DNA from: CAUTUX01 sp963532875 | GTDB lineage: Bacteria > Bacillota > Clostridia > Christensenellales > CAG-917 | Length of the DNA stretch: 26,523 nt | Reading direction: 5' to 3' | NCBI GenBank assembly: GCA_963532875.1 | Contig: CAUSLO010000014.1 | Location: 1 to 26,523, forward strand | Translations under genes and position numbers: made by a program | Shown here: positions 8,146-17,122 of the stretch, piece by piece | Layout of the letters: each line of letters begins with the position of its first letter | Position numbering within the stretch: position 1 is the stretch's first letter | The notes under the pieces: model-generated | Told to the model about the DNA's origin: nothing | Databases searched by the model: none | What the model saw: only the letters and a program-made list of their open reading frames with translations

Positions 8146-9467
8146 ATGAGTTCTCCATACATCGCTGTGTTTGTAGATGACACAATTTTGACTTTATAAA
8201 ATTCCCCTTCTCTTAAACCCTCATTTGGAACACACACTATTTTACCATTAAATGTTTTTCCTGCAATGTAACCTTCTTTAGATGCAAGAAATTTGTCGGT
8301 TAGAATTTCATGAACTTCCCCTATTGATTCCTTACTCATTGCTGTGGTTATCTTCTTTTGAAGTTTGAGAATCTTATCTATTCTCGCTTGCTTAATTTCA
8401 TATAGCAACTGTTTCATTTCACTCGCTGGCGTTCCTTTCCTTGGCGAATATATAAATGCGAATATGCTGTTAAACTTAACCTTTTCAACTAAATCATATG
8501 TATCAACAAAGTCGTCATCTGTCTCTGTTGGAAATCCAACCATTATATCTGTTGTCAGTACGATGTCGGAGATTTTGTTTCTTAGTTTTTCCACTAATGA
8601 GAAATAGTGTTCACGTGTATATCTTCTATGCATATCATTAAGCACTTTGTTTGATCCTGCTTGTACTGGTAAATGAAGATAATGAGCGATATTCTTTGAG
8701 TTCGCTATTACGTCTATTAATTCATCTGTTAAATCCTTCGGATGTGAAGTCATAAACTTGAGTCTGAATTTATACTCCAACTTATCTATCTCTTTAAGCA
8801 ATGTTGCAAAGTTTGTTCCATCATTGAAATCATTTCCGTAACTGTTCACGTTTTGACCTAGTAAAGTGATTTCTTTGTATCCTTCTTCTAAGCACTGCTT
8901 TACTTCAAAAACAATATCTTTAATTGGCCTTGATAGTTCTCTTCCCCTTACATATGGGACGATACAATATGTACAGAAATTGTTGCAACCATATATTATA
9001 TTCACCCATGCGTTTGGATAACTTGTGCGGAATTTATCCATTTTACCATCAAGGTATAGGTACTCTGGTGGCATTTCTTGAGAAAATTCACGTTTTCTTC
9101 TTTTTTCTTCTATATACTGTTTGAGTATATTTTCAAGATTTGAGATGTTTCTTGTGCCTAAAACAATATCTACATATGGATAACTTTTCTTGAATACTTC
9201 ATCATATCCTCTTTGTTGTGAGAGACATCCAACTACAACCACAATGATATTTGGATGCTGTTCTTTGATTTTTTTATACATCCCAATATGCCCAAAAATC
9301 TTTTGTTCTGCAGTGTCTCTGATACAACATGTATTAAACACGACAACGTCTGAAATGTTGTCATCACTTTCTTCAAATCCAAACTTTATCAATATTGATG
9401 CAATTTTTTCGGACTCATGGACATTCATCTGACATCCGTATGTATGTATTTTATACGTTCCTTTCAT
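8142..9467 (-). CDS. miaB: tRNA-2-methylthio-N6-dimethylallyladenosine synthase MiaB
   Basis: A 441-residue radical-SAM methylthiotransferase that converts i6A37 to ms2i6A37 using two Fe-S clusters and SAM. The N-terminal UPF0004 domain shows the three auxiliary-cluster cysteines C12 (YGCQMN), C47 (NTCCIRD) and C81 (GCLSQQ). The radical-SAM motif is CNNFCTYC (C161, C165, C168). GRELSRP follows, which marks MiaB rather than the ribosomal RimO branch. The last 70 or so residues form the TRAM RNA-binding domain. The start shares one base with the thiI stop, and mutS overlaps the end. The sulfur and cluster supply may depend on the NifS-type desulfurase two genes upstream, but that is inference. 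Confidence 0.97.
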   Translation of the reverse strand: MKGTYKIHTYGCQMNVHESEKIASILIKFGFEESDDNISDVVVFNTCCIRDTAEQKIFGHIGMYKKIKEQHPNIIVVVVGCLSQQRGYDEVFKKSYPYVDIVLGTRNISNLENILKQYIEEKRRKREFSQEMPPEYLYLDGKMDKFRTSYPNAWVNIIYGCNNFCTYCIVPYVRGRELSRPIKDIVFEVKQCLEEGYKEITLLGQNVNSYGNDFNDGTNFATLLKEIDKLEYKFRLKFMTSHPKDLTDELIDVIANSKNIAHYLHLPVQAGSNKVLNDMHRRYTREHYFSLVEKLRNKISDIVLTTDIMVGFPTETDDDFVDTYDLVEKVKFNSIFAFIYSPRKGTPASEMKQLLYEIKQARIDKILKLQKKITTAMSKESIGEVHEILTDKFLASKEGYIAGKTFNGKIVCVPNEGLREGEFYKVKIVSSTNTAMYGELI

Positions 9468-10651
9468 CAGACAATTTCCATCCCATCAATACTGTTTGTT
9501 ATTAACTCATCTAAATTCGGTATTTCTTTTTCTAGTTCGATAACGTGGTTTAGGGATGGATGTATTACTGGATTCTTTGGCAAAAATACAGTACAACAAT
9601 CATCAAATGGTAATATGGATGTTTCATATGTATCTATCTCTTTTGCTATGTCTATGATTTCATTTTTATCCATTCCTATGACTGGTCTAAATATTGGTAA
9701 TTCGCTTGCGTCCTGTGTTGACGTCATGCTCTCAACCGTTTGTGATGCCACTTGTCCTAATGATTCCCCTGTTATAATTGTAGGGATTTTTTGCTGACTC
9801 GCTACCTTGTTAGCAATCCTCATCATAAATCTACGCATTATAGTTATCATATATTCTGGTGGGCAGTATTTATGTATTGCCATTTGGATCTCTGTAAACG
9901 GAACAATATATAACGTTATATCTGTACAATACTTAGATATAATTTTTTTTAACTTAATTACTTTATTCTTTGCTCCGTCTGACGTATAAGGTGGTGAGAC
10001 AAAATGTATTGCGGATATCTTCATTCCTCGCTTTGCCATCATATATCCTGCTACTGGCGAATCAATTCCACCAGATAAAAGTAAAAGTCCTTTAGATGAT
10101 GAACCCACTGGCAATCCACCTTGTCCCATTTGAATATTGTCAAAGACAAAAATATCGCCGTTTTCTCTGATGTCTATTTTATATTCATAATCAAATTTCT
10201 TTAAAGAGACCTCCATGTCAGAATTTGCTAATATTCCCTTTGCTAGATATGCAGATATATCACTAGATGACATCGGAATTTTCTTCATTGCTCTATTTGC
10301 ACTTATTCTAAATGTCTTTCCTTTATCTTCTCCATAACTATGTTTTTCTGATGCATAACTTTTCAATATCTCTAACACTTCTTTAAATTCACAATCTTGA
10401 TATTTCGTTTTGTATCCTAATGATAATGAATGTATACCGAATGTGGATTTGAGAACGTCTAGTATACTTTCTATTTCTTCTTCTTTGAAAGCTGTTACGT
10501 AATATCTATTTTGTAAAGATACTAAGTTACACTTTATTTTATTTTTCTTAAATCCTTCCTTGATATTTGTGAGAAGTTGTCTTTCAAACACTCCTCTGTT
10601 TTTACCCTTTAAGAATATTTCGCCAAATCTGATTAATATTATCTGTTCCAC
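9467..10651 (-). CDS. thiI: tRNA 4-thiouridine synthase ThiI, rhodanese-less
   Basis: ThiI adenylates U8 of tRNA and transfers sulfur to give s4U; in many bacteria it also feeds thiazole synthesis. Visible parts, numbered from the chosen start, are the N-terminal ferredoxin-like region with RFGEIFLKGKNR, a THUMP domain at about 55-160, and the PP-loop ATPase motif SGGIDSP (193-199). The product is about 394 residues and ends without the C-terminal rhodanese domain of E. coli ThiI, as in most Firmicutes, so a dedicated cysteine desulfurase must supply sulfur directly; one is encoded just upstream. The start chosen is GTG at 10651. It overlaps the upstream TAG by one base and has GAGGG at 10659-10663, seven bases away. 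The frame remains open to an ATG at 10678, which would add nine residues not typical of ThiI. Confidence 0.94.
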   Translation of the reverse strand: MEQIILIRFGEIFLKGKNRGVFERQLLTNIKEGFKKNKIKCNLVSLQNRYYVTAFKEEEIESILDVLKSTFGIHSLSLGYKTKYQDCEFKEVLEILKSYASEKHSYGEDKGKTFRISANRAMKKIPMSSSDISAYLAKGILANSDMEVSLKKFDYEYKIDIRENGDIFVFDNIQMGQGGLPVGSSSKGLLLLSGGIDSPVAGYMMAKRGMKISAIHFVSPPYTSDGAKNKVIKLKKIISKYCTDITLYIVPFTEIQMAIHKYCPPEYMITIMRRFMMRIANKVASQQKIPTIITGESLGQVASQTVESMTSTQDASELPIFRPVIGMDKNEIIDIAKEIDTYETSILPFDDCCTVFLPKNPVIHPSLNHVIELEKEIPNLDELITNSIDGMEIV

Positions 10652-11769
10652 TAAACTGCCCTCAATTCGCTTACACATTCTTTTAATGCGAGAATAACTT
10701 CTTTTATTTCTTCTTTATTGTTCATGTGAGAAACACTAAACCTAACAATTCCATCTTTATATTCTTTGGCTATTTTAAGATTCTTTTTATACAATCCTTC
10801 GTTCTTACCTGAACATGCAGATCCAGTCGCTACAACAATCCCCTTCTTGTCTAGCATGTGTAACAGAACCTCGCCTCTGATGCTTTTGAATGCAACTAGC
10901 AAAATCCCACATGTGTCTTCTGGTGATAAGAAAACTACATCTTTTATTTCAGTTTGTATTGCGTTTCTTAGTTTAGTTATATAACTTTTAGTATTTGATA
11001 CTTTGGTCTCAAAGTCAGTAAGCCCTTCTTGTATTGTTTTAGATAGGGCTTTAATGTCTGGGAAAGATACAGTCCCTGATCTATGTCCGCTTTGCTGTCC
11101 ACCACCCAGCATTAATGGTTTGAGCGTTGTCTCTTTCTTCTTGTATAAGAAACCCATTCCTTTTAGTCCATGAAATTTATGTGCTGAAACTGTGTAAAAA
11201 TCAACGTCCAATTTTGACATTGAAACTGGCATCTTTAAAAATGCTTGTACCCCATCCGAATGAAAAATGACTTTTCTATTTACATTCCTAGCCTGCCTAA
11301 CTAATCTCTCGATATCGTTAATACATCCTGTTTCATTACATACGTGCATAACTGAAATTAATGATACATCTGGTGTGAGCAACTTAACATACTCTTCTTC
11401 TATTACCTTGCCAGATTGGTCAACTGGAATATACTTTAACGTATATCCTTGCATCTCCATATTTTGTGCTGGCCTTAAAACACAATCATGTTCTGCTTGA
11501 GATATTAGTATGGTGGATTTTTTAGGAATTACCACTCCGTTAAAAACATGATTAACTCCTTCAGTTCCGCCCGAATTAAAGATTATTTCTCCCGACCCAT
11601 TTGTAGATTCTAAAATTTGTTTTTGGATTTGTTCAATTTCTAGACTTTGCTTCATCGCAACATCATATAGCCCAGATGGGTTATAAAAGTTCTTTACTGC
11701 ATCATCGCAATACTCTTCAACTACGTTCTTGTATGGTATCGTTGTTGCAGCATTATCTAGATAAATCAT
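10651..11769 (-). CDS. cysteine desulfurase, NifS/IscS-like (NifZ type, ThiI partner)
   Basis: A 372-residue class V aminotransferase-fold PLP enzyme that removes sulfur from cysteine and holds it as a persulfide. PLP lysine is K198 in SAHKFHGLKG, H94 in AEHDC stacks on the cofactor, and HSDGVQAF (170-177) contains the cofactor-binding aspartate. The catalytic cysteine is C319 in ATGSACSG, on the flexible loop. It sits between pheT (ATGA overlap) and thiI (one-base overlap). That matches the NifZ-ThiI pairing of Bacillus, where the desulfurase serves s4U8 synthesis. No iscU or other cluster scaffold is adjacent, which supports a tRNA-thiolation role over general Fe-S assembly. A wider role, including supply for MiaB, cannot be excluded. 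Confidence 0.93.
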   Translation of the reverse strand: MIYLDNAATTIPYKNVVEEYCDDAVKNFYNPSGLYDVAMKQSLEIEQIQKQILESTNGSGEIIFNSGGTEGVNHVFNGVVIPKKSTILISQAEHDCVLRPAQNMEMQGYTLKYIPVDQSGKVIEEEYVKLLTPDVSLISVMHVCNETGCINDIERLVRQARNVNRKVIFHSDGVQAFLKMPVSMSKLDVDFYTVSAHKFHGLKGMGFLYKKKETTLKPLMLGGGQQSGHRSGTVSFPDIKALSKTIQEGLTDFETKVSNTKSYITKLRNAIQTEIKDVVFLSPEDTCGILLVAFKSIRGEVLLHMLDKKGIVVATGSACSGKNEGLYKKNLKIAKEYKDGIVRFSVSHMNNKEEIKEVILALKECVSELRAV

Positions 11770-14153
11770 CTAAGTTTTGCTCCGAATTTTTCTTCTAGGA
11801 ATTCAAGAATTTTCTTCATCCTTTCGTCGATCTCAGTATCAACTAATGTTTTATCTTTACCTTGGAAATAGAAGTGAATTGCGATTGACTTCTTATTATC
11901 TTCAATACCTATTCCTTGGTATTCATCAAACAAACGACAATCAATTAATTCTTCAATTTCAAGTTTGTTGAGTTCACTTTCAATTTGCCACGCTGTGATA
12001 TTTGAATCAAAGACTACAGCCAAATCTCTTTCAACAACTGGGAACTTAGAGTATGTTCTCAAATGAACTTGTGCGTCTCTCATTGTAAATATCTCGTCTA
12101 TAGATAACTCGAAAATACATACCCTATCTTGGATCTCAAAGTTGCTTAAAACCTTTGGATGAACTTCCCCAATAAATCCTATTTTTTTACCATTTGCGAT
12201 TATTTCTCCCGACCTACCAGGATGCAAGAATGAATATTTCTTTTCTTCAAAATGTACTGAAATACCCATAATTTTAGCCAAAGCATATACTACTTCGCCC
12301 AAATCACGTATGTTTTTGTCTTCTTGAGAGATTGCAACAACGAGTTTTAGTTCTTCTGTTGGCAACCCTTCATTGGCGATAAAGTCTTTATTTTTTGTGT
12401 AAGTTTTTGCTATTTCAAACAAGGCAAAATCCCTATTTGAATGTGTATGATTGTATCCAACTACACTGAGCATTGAATGTATTAATGTTGTCCTCATCTC
12501 TGAAACTTCGCTACTCAATGGATTCATTATTGAAATTGTGTCATTCCATTTGTTCTTCTTTTCTAGCAATAATTTCTCTCCAAAATTTGATGGTATAAAT
12601 GAGTATGTCAAGATTTCATTCATTGACATATTGCACATTGCAGATTTAATTTTATCTACGAATTTGTCCTTTTCATCTTTTCCACCCATTGTCTGAACCG
12701 CATTCTCAAATAGCGTTGATGGGATGTTATCATAACCAACAAATCTAACATATTCTTCTGCTATGTCGTTTATATTTTCTAAATCGCTTCTCTCTTCTTT
12801 TACTGTTAGTTTATATGTATCATTTTCTTTTGTGGCATTCACTCCTAGCAAGGTGAATATCTTTTCAAATTTCTTCACGTCTATTGCACAACCCAAAATC
12901 TTCTCTATTCGTTCCAATTTAAAATTGATATTCTTTTCTTTTTTAAAGTTTGTTTTTACATCATAGATTTTTGATTGAATATCTCCATATCCGAATTTAT
13001 ATACATAATGCAAAATTCTCTTCAATGCAATTTCTTGTAAGGAAAGGTCTATTCCTTTTTCAAATCTAGAAGAACTATCACTTCTTAAATTTAATTTTTT
13101 AGATGTCTTTCTTACATAATCTCTTGCAAAGTTTGCTGACTCGAAAATTATATTCTTACTATATTCTGTTGTCGCTGTTGCCTCTCCACCCATTACTCCA
13201 GCGATTGCAATTGGTTTTTCACCATCAGTTATGGCTATATCGTTTTCTCCAATTTCATACTCAAGTCCATTAAGTGCAGTAATTTTGTTTAAACCGCTCA
13301 TAGTCTTTACAACAATCTTCTTGCTCTCAATTGAATCATAGTCAAAGGCATGAGTTGGTTGTCCAAGTTCAATTAAAACATAGTTACTTAAATCAACCAT
13401 GTTGTTAATTGCATTCAATCCAACTGATCTAAGACGTCTAGCAATTTTCTTTGGAGATGGTTTTACTTTTATATTCTCAACAATACATGTCATATATCTT
13501 GGGCATAACTGCTGATTCTCCACTTCTATTTCTATTTTGTTTTTACTGCTTTTTGTTTTATATGAAATATCAAGTTCCTTGATTGGTTTGTTCAACATAA
13601 CAGACAACTCTCTTGCTAAACGATATATTGAATTACAATCTCCTCTGTTTGCAGTGATGGATATGTCTAAAATAACATCGTCATAACCTAAAGCATCAAA
13701 CGCATTCATTCCTACTAGTTTTTCATCTTTGAATCTAATGATTTCGTCTGCCTTTTGACCATCAACGTCATATTCAGTTAGTGAAAGTTCGTTTAATCCA
13801 CAGAGCATCCCTTGAGAAAGCACCCCTCGCAATTCGCCAGCCTTGATTTTAAAGTTTTGCGATAGGACTGCCCCATCAAGAGCAACAGCCACAATTTCAT
13901 TTCCCTGTATTGTTACGTTAGTTACTACTTGAATTGTTTCTTTACCTATCTTAATTTTACAAACTGTTAATTTGTCGGCATTTGGATGTTTTTCAAATCC
14001 AACTATTTTACCAACAACTACGTTGTTATGTTTTTGATTTTGATAAATTATATCTTCTACTTCAAACCCAATTGAAGTAAACTTCTCTGCTACCTCTTCA
14101 GGTGTTAAATTAAAACTTACAAATTCTTTTAACCATGAAATTGGAACTAACAT
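11766..14153 (-). CDS. pheT: phenylalanyl-tRNA synthetase beta subunit
   Basis: The beta chain, 795 residues, of the alpha2-beta2 enzyme that charges tRNA-Phe. Domains in order: an N-terminal tRNA-binding OB fold (about 40-150, with VVGKIVGFEKHPNADKL), the B3/B4 editing region with GQPTHAFDYD, the B5 domain, the catalytic-like core with RSDSSSRFEKGID, and a C-terminal anticodon-binding FDX-ACB domain (about 700-795, from YSKFPVVERDLAVVF). Length is normal. A GTG one codon upstream is also in frame, but the ATG at 14153 sits at better distance from AGGTGA. It begins 8 bases after the pheS stop and overlaps the desulfurase start by ATGA. Confidence 0.97.
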   Translation of the reverse strand: MLVPISWLKEFVSFNLTPEEVAEKFTSIGFEVEDIIYQNQKHNNVVVGKIVGFEKHPNADKLTVCKIKIGKETIQVVTNVTIQGNEIVAVALDGAVLSQNFKIKAGELRGVLSQGMLCGLNELSLTEYDVDGQKADEIIRFKDEKLVGMNAFDALGYDDVILDISITANRGDCNSIYRLARELSVMLNKPIKELDISYKTKSSKNKIEIEVENQQLCPRYMTCIVENIKVKPSPKKIARRLRSVGLNAINNMVDLSNYVLIELGQPTHAFDYDSIESKKIVVKTMSGLNKITALNGLEYEIGENDIAITDGEKPIAIAGVMGGEATATTEYSKNIIFESANFARDYVRKTSKKLNLRSDSSSRFEKGIDLSLQEIALKRILHYVYKFGYGDIQSKIYDVKTNFKKEKNINFKLERIEKILGCAIDVKKFEKIFTLLGVNATKENDTYKLTVKEERSDLENINDIAEEYVRFVGYDNIPSTLFENAVQTMGGKDEKDKFVDKIKSAMCNMSMNEILTYSFIPSNFGEKLLLEKKNKWNDTISIMNPLSSEVSEMRTTLIHSMLSVVGYNHTHSNRDFALFEIAKTYTKNKDFIANEGLPTEELKLVVAISQEDKNIRDLGEVVYALAKIMGISVHFEEKKYSFLHPGRSGEIIANGKKIGFIGEVHPKVLSNFEIQDRVCIFELSIDEIFTMRDAQVHLRTYSKFPVVERDLAVVFDSNITAWQIESELNKLEIEELIDCRLFDEYQGIGIEDNKKSIAIHFYFQGKDKTLVDTEIDERMKKILEFLEEKFGAKLR

Positions 14154-14161
14154 CACTTCAC

Positions 14162-15184
14162 CTACTTAACAAACTGATTTAAAAATTTAACATCGTTTTC
14201 ATAAAACATTTTAATGTTTGGAATTTGATACTTAATCATAGCAATTCTCTCAATCCCTAGTCCAAATGCAAATCCACTGTATACACTGCTATCTATATTC
14301 GACATTTCTAGAACTTTAGGGTTTACGATTCCAGCACCAAGTATTTCAATCCAACCTGTGTGTTTACAAAGATTACATCCCTTTCCATGACATATTGCAC
14401 ATGAAACGTCAACCTCAACCGATGGCTCTGTGAATGGGAAATATGATGATCTAAGTCTTATTTTTGTATCTGGACTAAATAACTTTGAAGCAAAAACTTC
14501 AAGAACTCCTTTTAGGTCAGATAAGGAAATATTCTTATCTATTGCCAACCCTTCAATCTGATGGAATATTGGGCTATGTGATGCGTCATCATCAGAACGA
14601 TATACTTTGCCTGGGACTATAACCCTAATAGGTGGTTTTTGATTTTGCATAACTCTCGCCTGCATTGGTGACGTATGCGTACGCAAAACAAAATTTTCTG
14701 TTATGTAGAAAGTATCTTGCATATCTCTTGCTGGGTGATCTTTTGGTACGTTCAACAACTGGAAGTTGTAATAATCTGTTTCTATTTCTGGCCCTTCTGC
14801 AACCAAGAATCCAATAGAAGAAAATATTTCACATATCTCATTTTTGACTAATGTGATTGGATGTAGAGTTCCTAACTTCTGTTCTTTACCTGGGAAACTG
14901 ATATCTATTTTTTCATCCTCAAGTCTTTCATTTAGTTCTTTATCTTCAATCTCCTTTGCTTTCAATTCATATTTTGTTTGAACATCACTTTTTGCTTTAT
15001 TAATCGCTGCACCTAGTTTAGGTCTTTGTTCTTTCTCCACCTTTCCTAGCAACATCATCATTTTTGAAAACTCGCCAGACTTTGAAAAATACTTTTGCCA
15101 AAATTCTTTTGATTCAACATCGGTTTCTAAGGCAGTTAATTCATCTAATGCAATCTTTTTAATCTTCTCTATTTCATCAAACAT
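14162..15184 (-). CDS. pheS: phenylalanyl-tRNA synthetase alpha subunit
   Basis: The catalytic subunit of PheRS, 340 residues. An N-terminal coiled coil (about 1-85) contacts tRNA. The class II core contains motif 2 in GKVYRSDDDASHSPIFHQIEG and motif 3 in FGLGIERIAM near the C-terminus. TSPMQARVM follows RTH at the active site. A cysteine-rich strip, CAICHGKGCNLCKHTGW, is the small zinc-like insertion seen in many bacterial PheS proteins. This is the first gene of the nine-gene operon. The short leader (under 190 bases shared with rnpB) has no T-box conserved element, so tRNA-sensing control of the type found in some Firmicutes pheST operons is not evident. Confidence 0.98.
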   Translation of the reverse strand: MFDEIEKIKKIALDELTALETDVESKEFWQKYFSKSGEFSKMMMLLGKVEKEQRPKLGAAINKAKSDVQTKYELKAKEIEDKELNERLEDEKIDISFPGKEQKLGTLHPITLVKNEICEIFSSIGFLVAEGPEIETDYYNFQLLNVPKDHPARDMQDTFYITENFVLRTHTSPMQARVMQNQKPPIRVIVPGKVYRSDDDASHSPIFHQIEGLAIDKNISLSDLKGVLEVFASKLFSPDTKIRLRSSYFPFTEPSVEVDVSCAICHGKGCNLCKHTGWIEILGAGIVNPKVLEMSNIDSSVYSGFAFGLGIERIAMIKYQIPNIKMFYENDVKFLNQFVK

Positions 15185-15188
15185 ATGA

Positions 15189-15211
15189 CCCTCTTATAAT
15201 AAAATATTATA
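15189..15211 (-). promoter_or_regulatory. candidate pheS operon -10 box and ribosome binding site
   Basis: On the minus strand a perfect TATAAT (15211 to 15206) lies 21 bases before the pheS ATG. A GAGGG ribosome binding site (15193 to 15189) follows, giving a leader of about 15 bases. No good -35 is present at 17 bases, so assignment is tentative. A 7-bp inverted repeat (AATTTGA at 15240-15246, TCAAATT at 15251-15257) lies just upstream and could bind a regulator. The divergent rnpB promoter occupies the other side of this interval. Confidence 0.4.
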
Positions 15212-15337
15212 CATAATAAAATATATTGACTTTTGTTTGAATTTGAATACTCAAATTGGCGACTAAATAGACATTCTAATCCGTTTAATTTTTTAGTAAC
15301 AAATGTCGCATAAAAAAATCGTTGCACTTCCCGATTC

Positions 15338-15366
15338 TTGCTCTAAATAGTGTTTTGTTATATATT
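15338..15366 (+). promoter_or_regulatory. rnpB promoter
   Basis: TTGCTC at 15338-15343 and TATATT at 15361-15366 are separated by 17 bases. Predicted initiation about 15371-15374 coincides with the first bases of the P1 helix of RNase P RNA, so the promoter and RNA boundaries support each other. Confidence 0.7.
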
Positions 15367-15370
15367 ATAC

Positions 15371-15692
15371 GTGCGAGCTAGCCAGATGATCGCATACGCA
15401 AGTATGAGGAAAGTCCGAGCACCATAGGATAGAGTGCAGGTTAACTGCCTGTGAAGGCGACTTCAAGGAAAGTGCAACAGAAAATAACCGCCGTAAGGTA
15501 AGGATGAAAAAGTAAGGTAAGAGCTTACTCACAATTTGGTGACAATGCGTGGTGTAAACCCCACTTGGTGCAAGAAAGAGTACGATATGTTATCCGCATG
15601 TACTCGCAATCGCTTGAGCTACTGAGCAATCTTTAGCCTAGATAGATGATCATCTAATACAGAACTCGGCTTACAGACTAGTCTCGCCTCCT
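15371..15692 (+). ncRNA. rnpB: RNase P RNA, type A
   Basis: The catalytic RNA that removes tRNA 5' leaders. The 5' P4 strand signature GAGGAAAGTCCGAGC is at about 15406-15420, and the matching 3' signature ACAGAACTCGGCTTACAG at about 15659-15676. The ends pair as P1 (GCGAG at 15373-15377 with CTCGC at 15683-15687). Internal landmarks include AGTGCAACAGA and the CCGCC/GGTAAGG/GGTAAGAG series. TAAACCCCACTTGGTGCAAG is the L15 region with the GGT that pairs with the tRNA CCA end. The order and spacing match the A type (E. coli-like) rather than Bacillus B type. Exact 5' and 3' ends are uncertain by a few bases. It is divergent from pheS and convergent with the kinase gene. Confidence 0.96.
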
Positions 15693-15752
15693 TTAGTTTT
15701 AAATTAAATTGTTGACTTTGTTGAATCTTAAAATTTATTAAAATTTCCTATC

Positions 15753-16727
15753 CTACTCGAGACAGTATTCATCTTCTTTTTCTCTGATCCTATTCATCGC
15801 TGGTTCTATTATGTGTTGGTATCTACTCAACATTGATGACATATAATAAAGTTTTCTTTGCTTCGTGAATACTTCAACACCCTTATAGTATTCTGGAATT
15901 TCAGCAAAGAATTTCTTTATTTCACCAACCTTTTCTTGGAATTTATCCCCTACATATAAAATTGCTTCTTCTAAATCCTTGCTAGCGAAATTTAAAACTG
16001 CATCGTTTCGTATGTTGTTTCCTTTCGCATCGTGGTAACCTGTAACTCCGTTTAAGACACTGGACATCATCTTTGCTGGATTGGACAGTAGATCACTAAT
16101 CTTATTCTCTGAAACTTTACTATGAAAAGATGCTCCATTATCATATATTGGTGCCAATGAAAACGTTCCATCCTTTTTAGAGTATATCAACCCCCAGTTA
16201 TCATCATTTCGATCGTTATTATTAATTAACAAATCCATAACTACAACTCTCCAGAACCTTTCTTTAACCCCGAAGACTTGCTTTAACGCCCTATTCTCTT
16301 CTAATTGTTTTGCTATGATTTCCAAAGTATACTCCCCATATGCTATTCCTTCATCCATTCCTTTTAGGTCTTGTTTTGCATCATTTTTTAGTTTTGTAAA
16401 AGAAGCAAGTCGAAGATCTTCATTTTGTAAGAAATCCTTACAGCCACAAACTAATTTATTACGTTTCCCATCAAAAATAATACCCAGTTTAACTTCTTGA
16501 ACGTCAAAACCCATTATTTCATATACTTTTGACCCCAGATATTCGCTCAATGGTGCTGAAGAATACGAAATACCTATTGAGTCACGTAAATTTTTTGTGT
16601 CTTTTGGGAACTTGACCATCCAAAATTCACCATTTAAAATCACGCCCAGTTTTGTCCCTGCTCTTCCTCCATACAACAAATCTCGTGAACTCAATTCTAA
16701 ATTCGTAAAATCTATCATTTCTATCAT
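15753..16727 (-). CDS. CtkA/HipA-like serine/threonine kinase, probable toxin of a two-gene module
   Basis: A 324-residue protein resembling the HipA-like kinase fold, closest in size and organisation to Helicobacter pylori CtkA. Visible elements are the glycine-rich loop YGGRAGTKLG (19-28), a lysine in WMVKFPK (K39) as likely ATP anchor, conserved E62 in LSEYLG, the catalytic segment INNNDRNDDNWGL (168-180) with D172, N174 and N177, and the metal-binding DNG (196-198) in PIYDNGASF. Its start codon overlaps the stop of a ribbon-helix-helix gene by ATGA. That arrangement is typical of type II toxin-antitoxin pairs, with the DNA-binding antitoxin first. HipA-class toxins phosphorylate translation factors such as glutamyl-tRNA synthetase; the target here is unknown. 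Assignment is from motifs only. Confidence 0.75.
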   Translation of the reverse strand: MIEMIDFTNLELSSRDLLYGGRAGTKLGVILNGEFWMVKFPKDTKNLRDSIGISYSSAPLSEYLGSKVYEIMGFDVQEVKLGIIFDGKRNKLVCGCKDFLQNEDLRLASFTKLKNDAKQDLKGMDEGIAYGEYTLEIIAKQLEENRALKQVFGVKERFWRVVVMDLLINNNDRNDDNWGLIYSKKDGTFSLAPIYDNGASFHSKVSENKISDLLSNPAKMMSSVLNGVTGYHDAKGNNIRNDAVLNFASKDLEEAILYVGDKFQEKVGEIKKFFAEIPEYYKGVEVFTKQRKLYYMSSMLSRYQHIIEPAMNRIREKEDEYCLE

Positions 16728-17122
16728 ACTCTAAACCTACTTACTAGCGTTTCCCACTGATAATCATTCAACTGTTTCTTTGACACTGCATTTTTTGCGT
16801 TCGTATCTATAGCACAGGCAAGATTCATATATAACCCATAATCATCTTCTAAATCGGCTTTTTCAGCATCTTCAACTAAATTTTGAATATTTTGTGGCAA
16901 CTTAAAATTAATCTTAATGCTGTCGTCTATATAATTATACTTTTGATTCCTCTTTATGTCTTCTTTAACTAATCTAATAAGATACTGTGTCATATTATTG
17001 GCATCACACAACCTATTTATTACATCTTGGTTCTCTTTGCGAACTCTGAACTTAAAAGTCTTATAATTTTCCTTAATGTACTTATTAATATATTCTCTAT
17101 TTTTCTCTTTACATTGTTCCAT
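16724..17122 (-). CDS. ribbon-helix-helix-like protein, probable antitoxin/regulator of the kinase
   Basis: A 132-residue protein with two parts. Residues about 19-58 read as a ribbon-helix-helix DNA-binding unit: a strand (YKTFKFRVRKE) followed by two short amphipathic helices (NQDVINRLCDANN and MTQYLIRLVKEDIKR). The second part (about 62-132) is acidic and could be the toxin-neutralising tail. It overlaps the kinase start by 4 bases, so the two are translationally coupled. The ribosome binding site is weak (AAGG, seven bases from the ATG). A weak promoter, TTTACA and TAAGGT with a 17-base spacer, sits directly upstream. HipA kinases usually pair with helix-turn-helix HipB proteins, so an RHH partner is atypical. 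The family is inferred from pattern, not from a search. Confidence 0.6.
   Translation of the reverse strand: MEQCKEKNREYINKYIKENYKTFKFRVRKENQDVINRLCDANNMTQYLIRLVKEDIKRNQKYNYIDDSIKINFKLPQNIQNLVEDAEKADLEDDYGLYMNLACAIDTNAKNAVSKKQLNDYQWETLVSRFRV

Noticed and set aside
10652..10678. ATG start extending thiI by nine residues into the desulfurase gene
   Set aside because: The GTG at 10651 has a well-spaced GAGGG and gives the standard ThiI N-terminus.
15185..15370. T-box riboswitch upstream of pheS
   Set aside because: No T-box conserved sequence is found on the minus strand, and the interval is too short once the rnpB promoter is allowed for.
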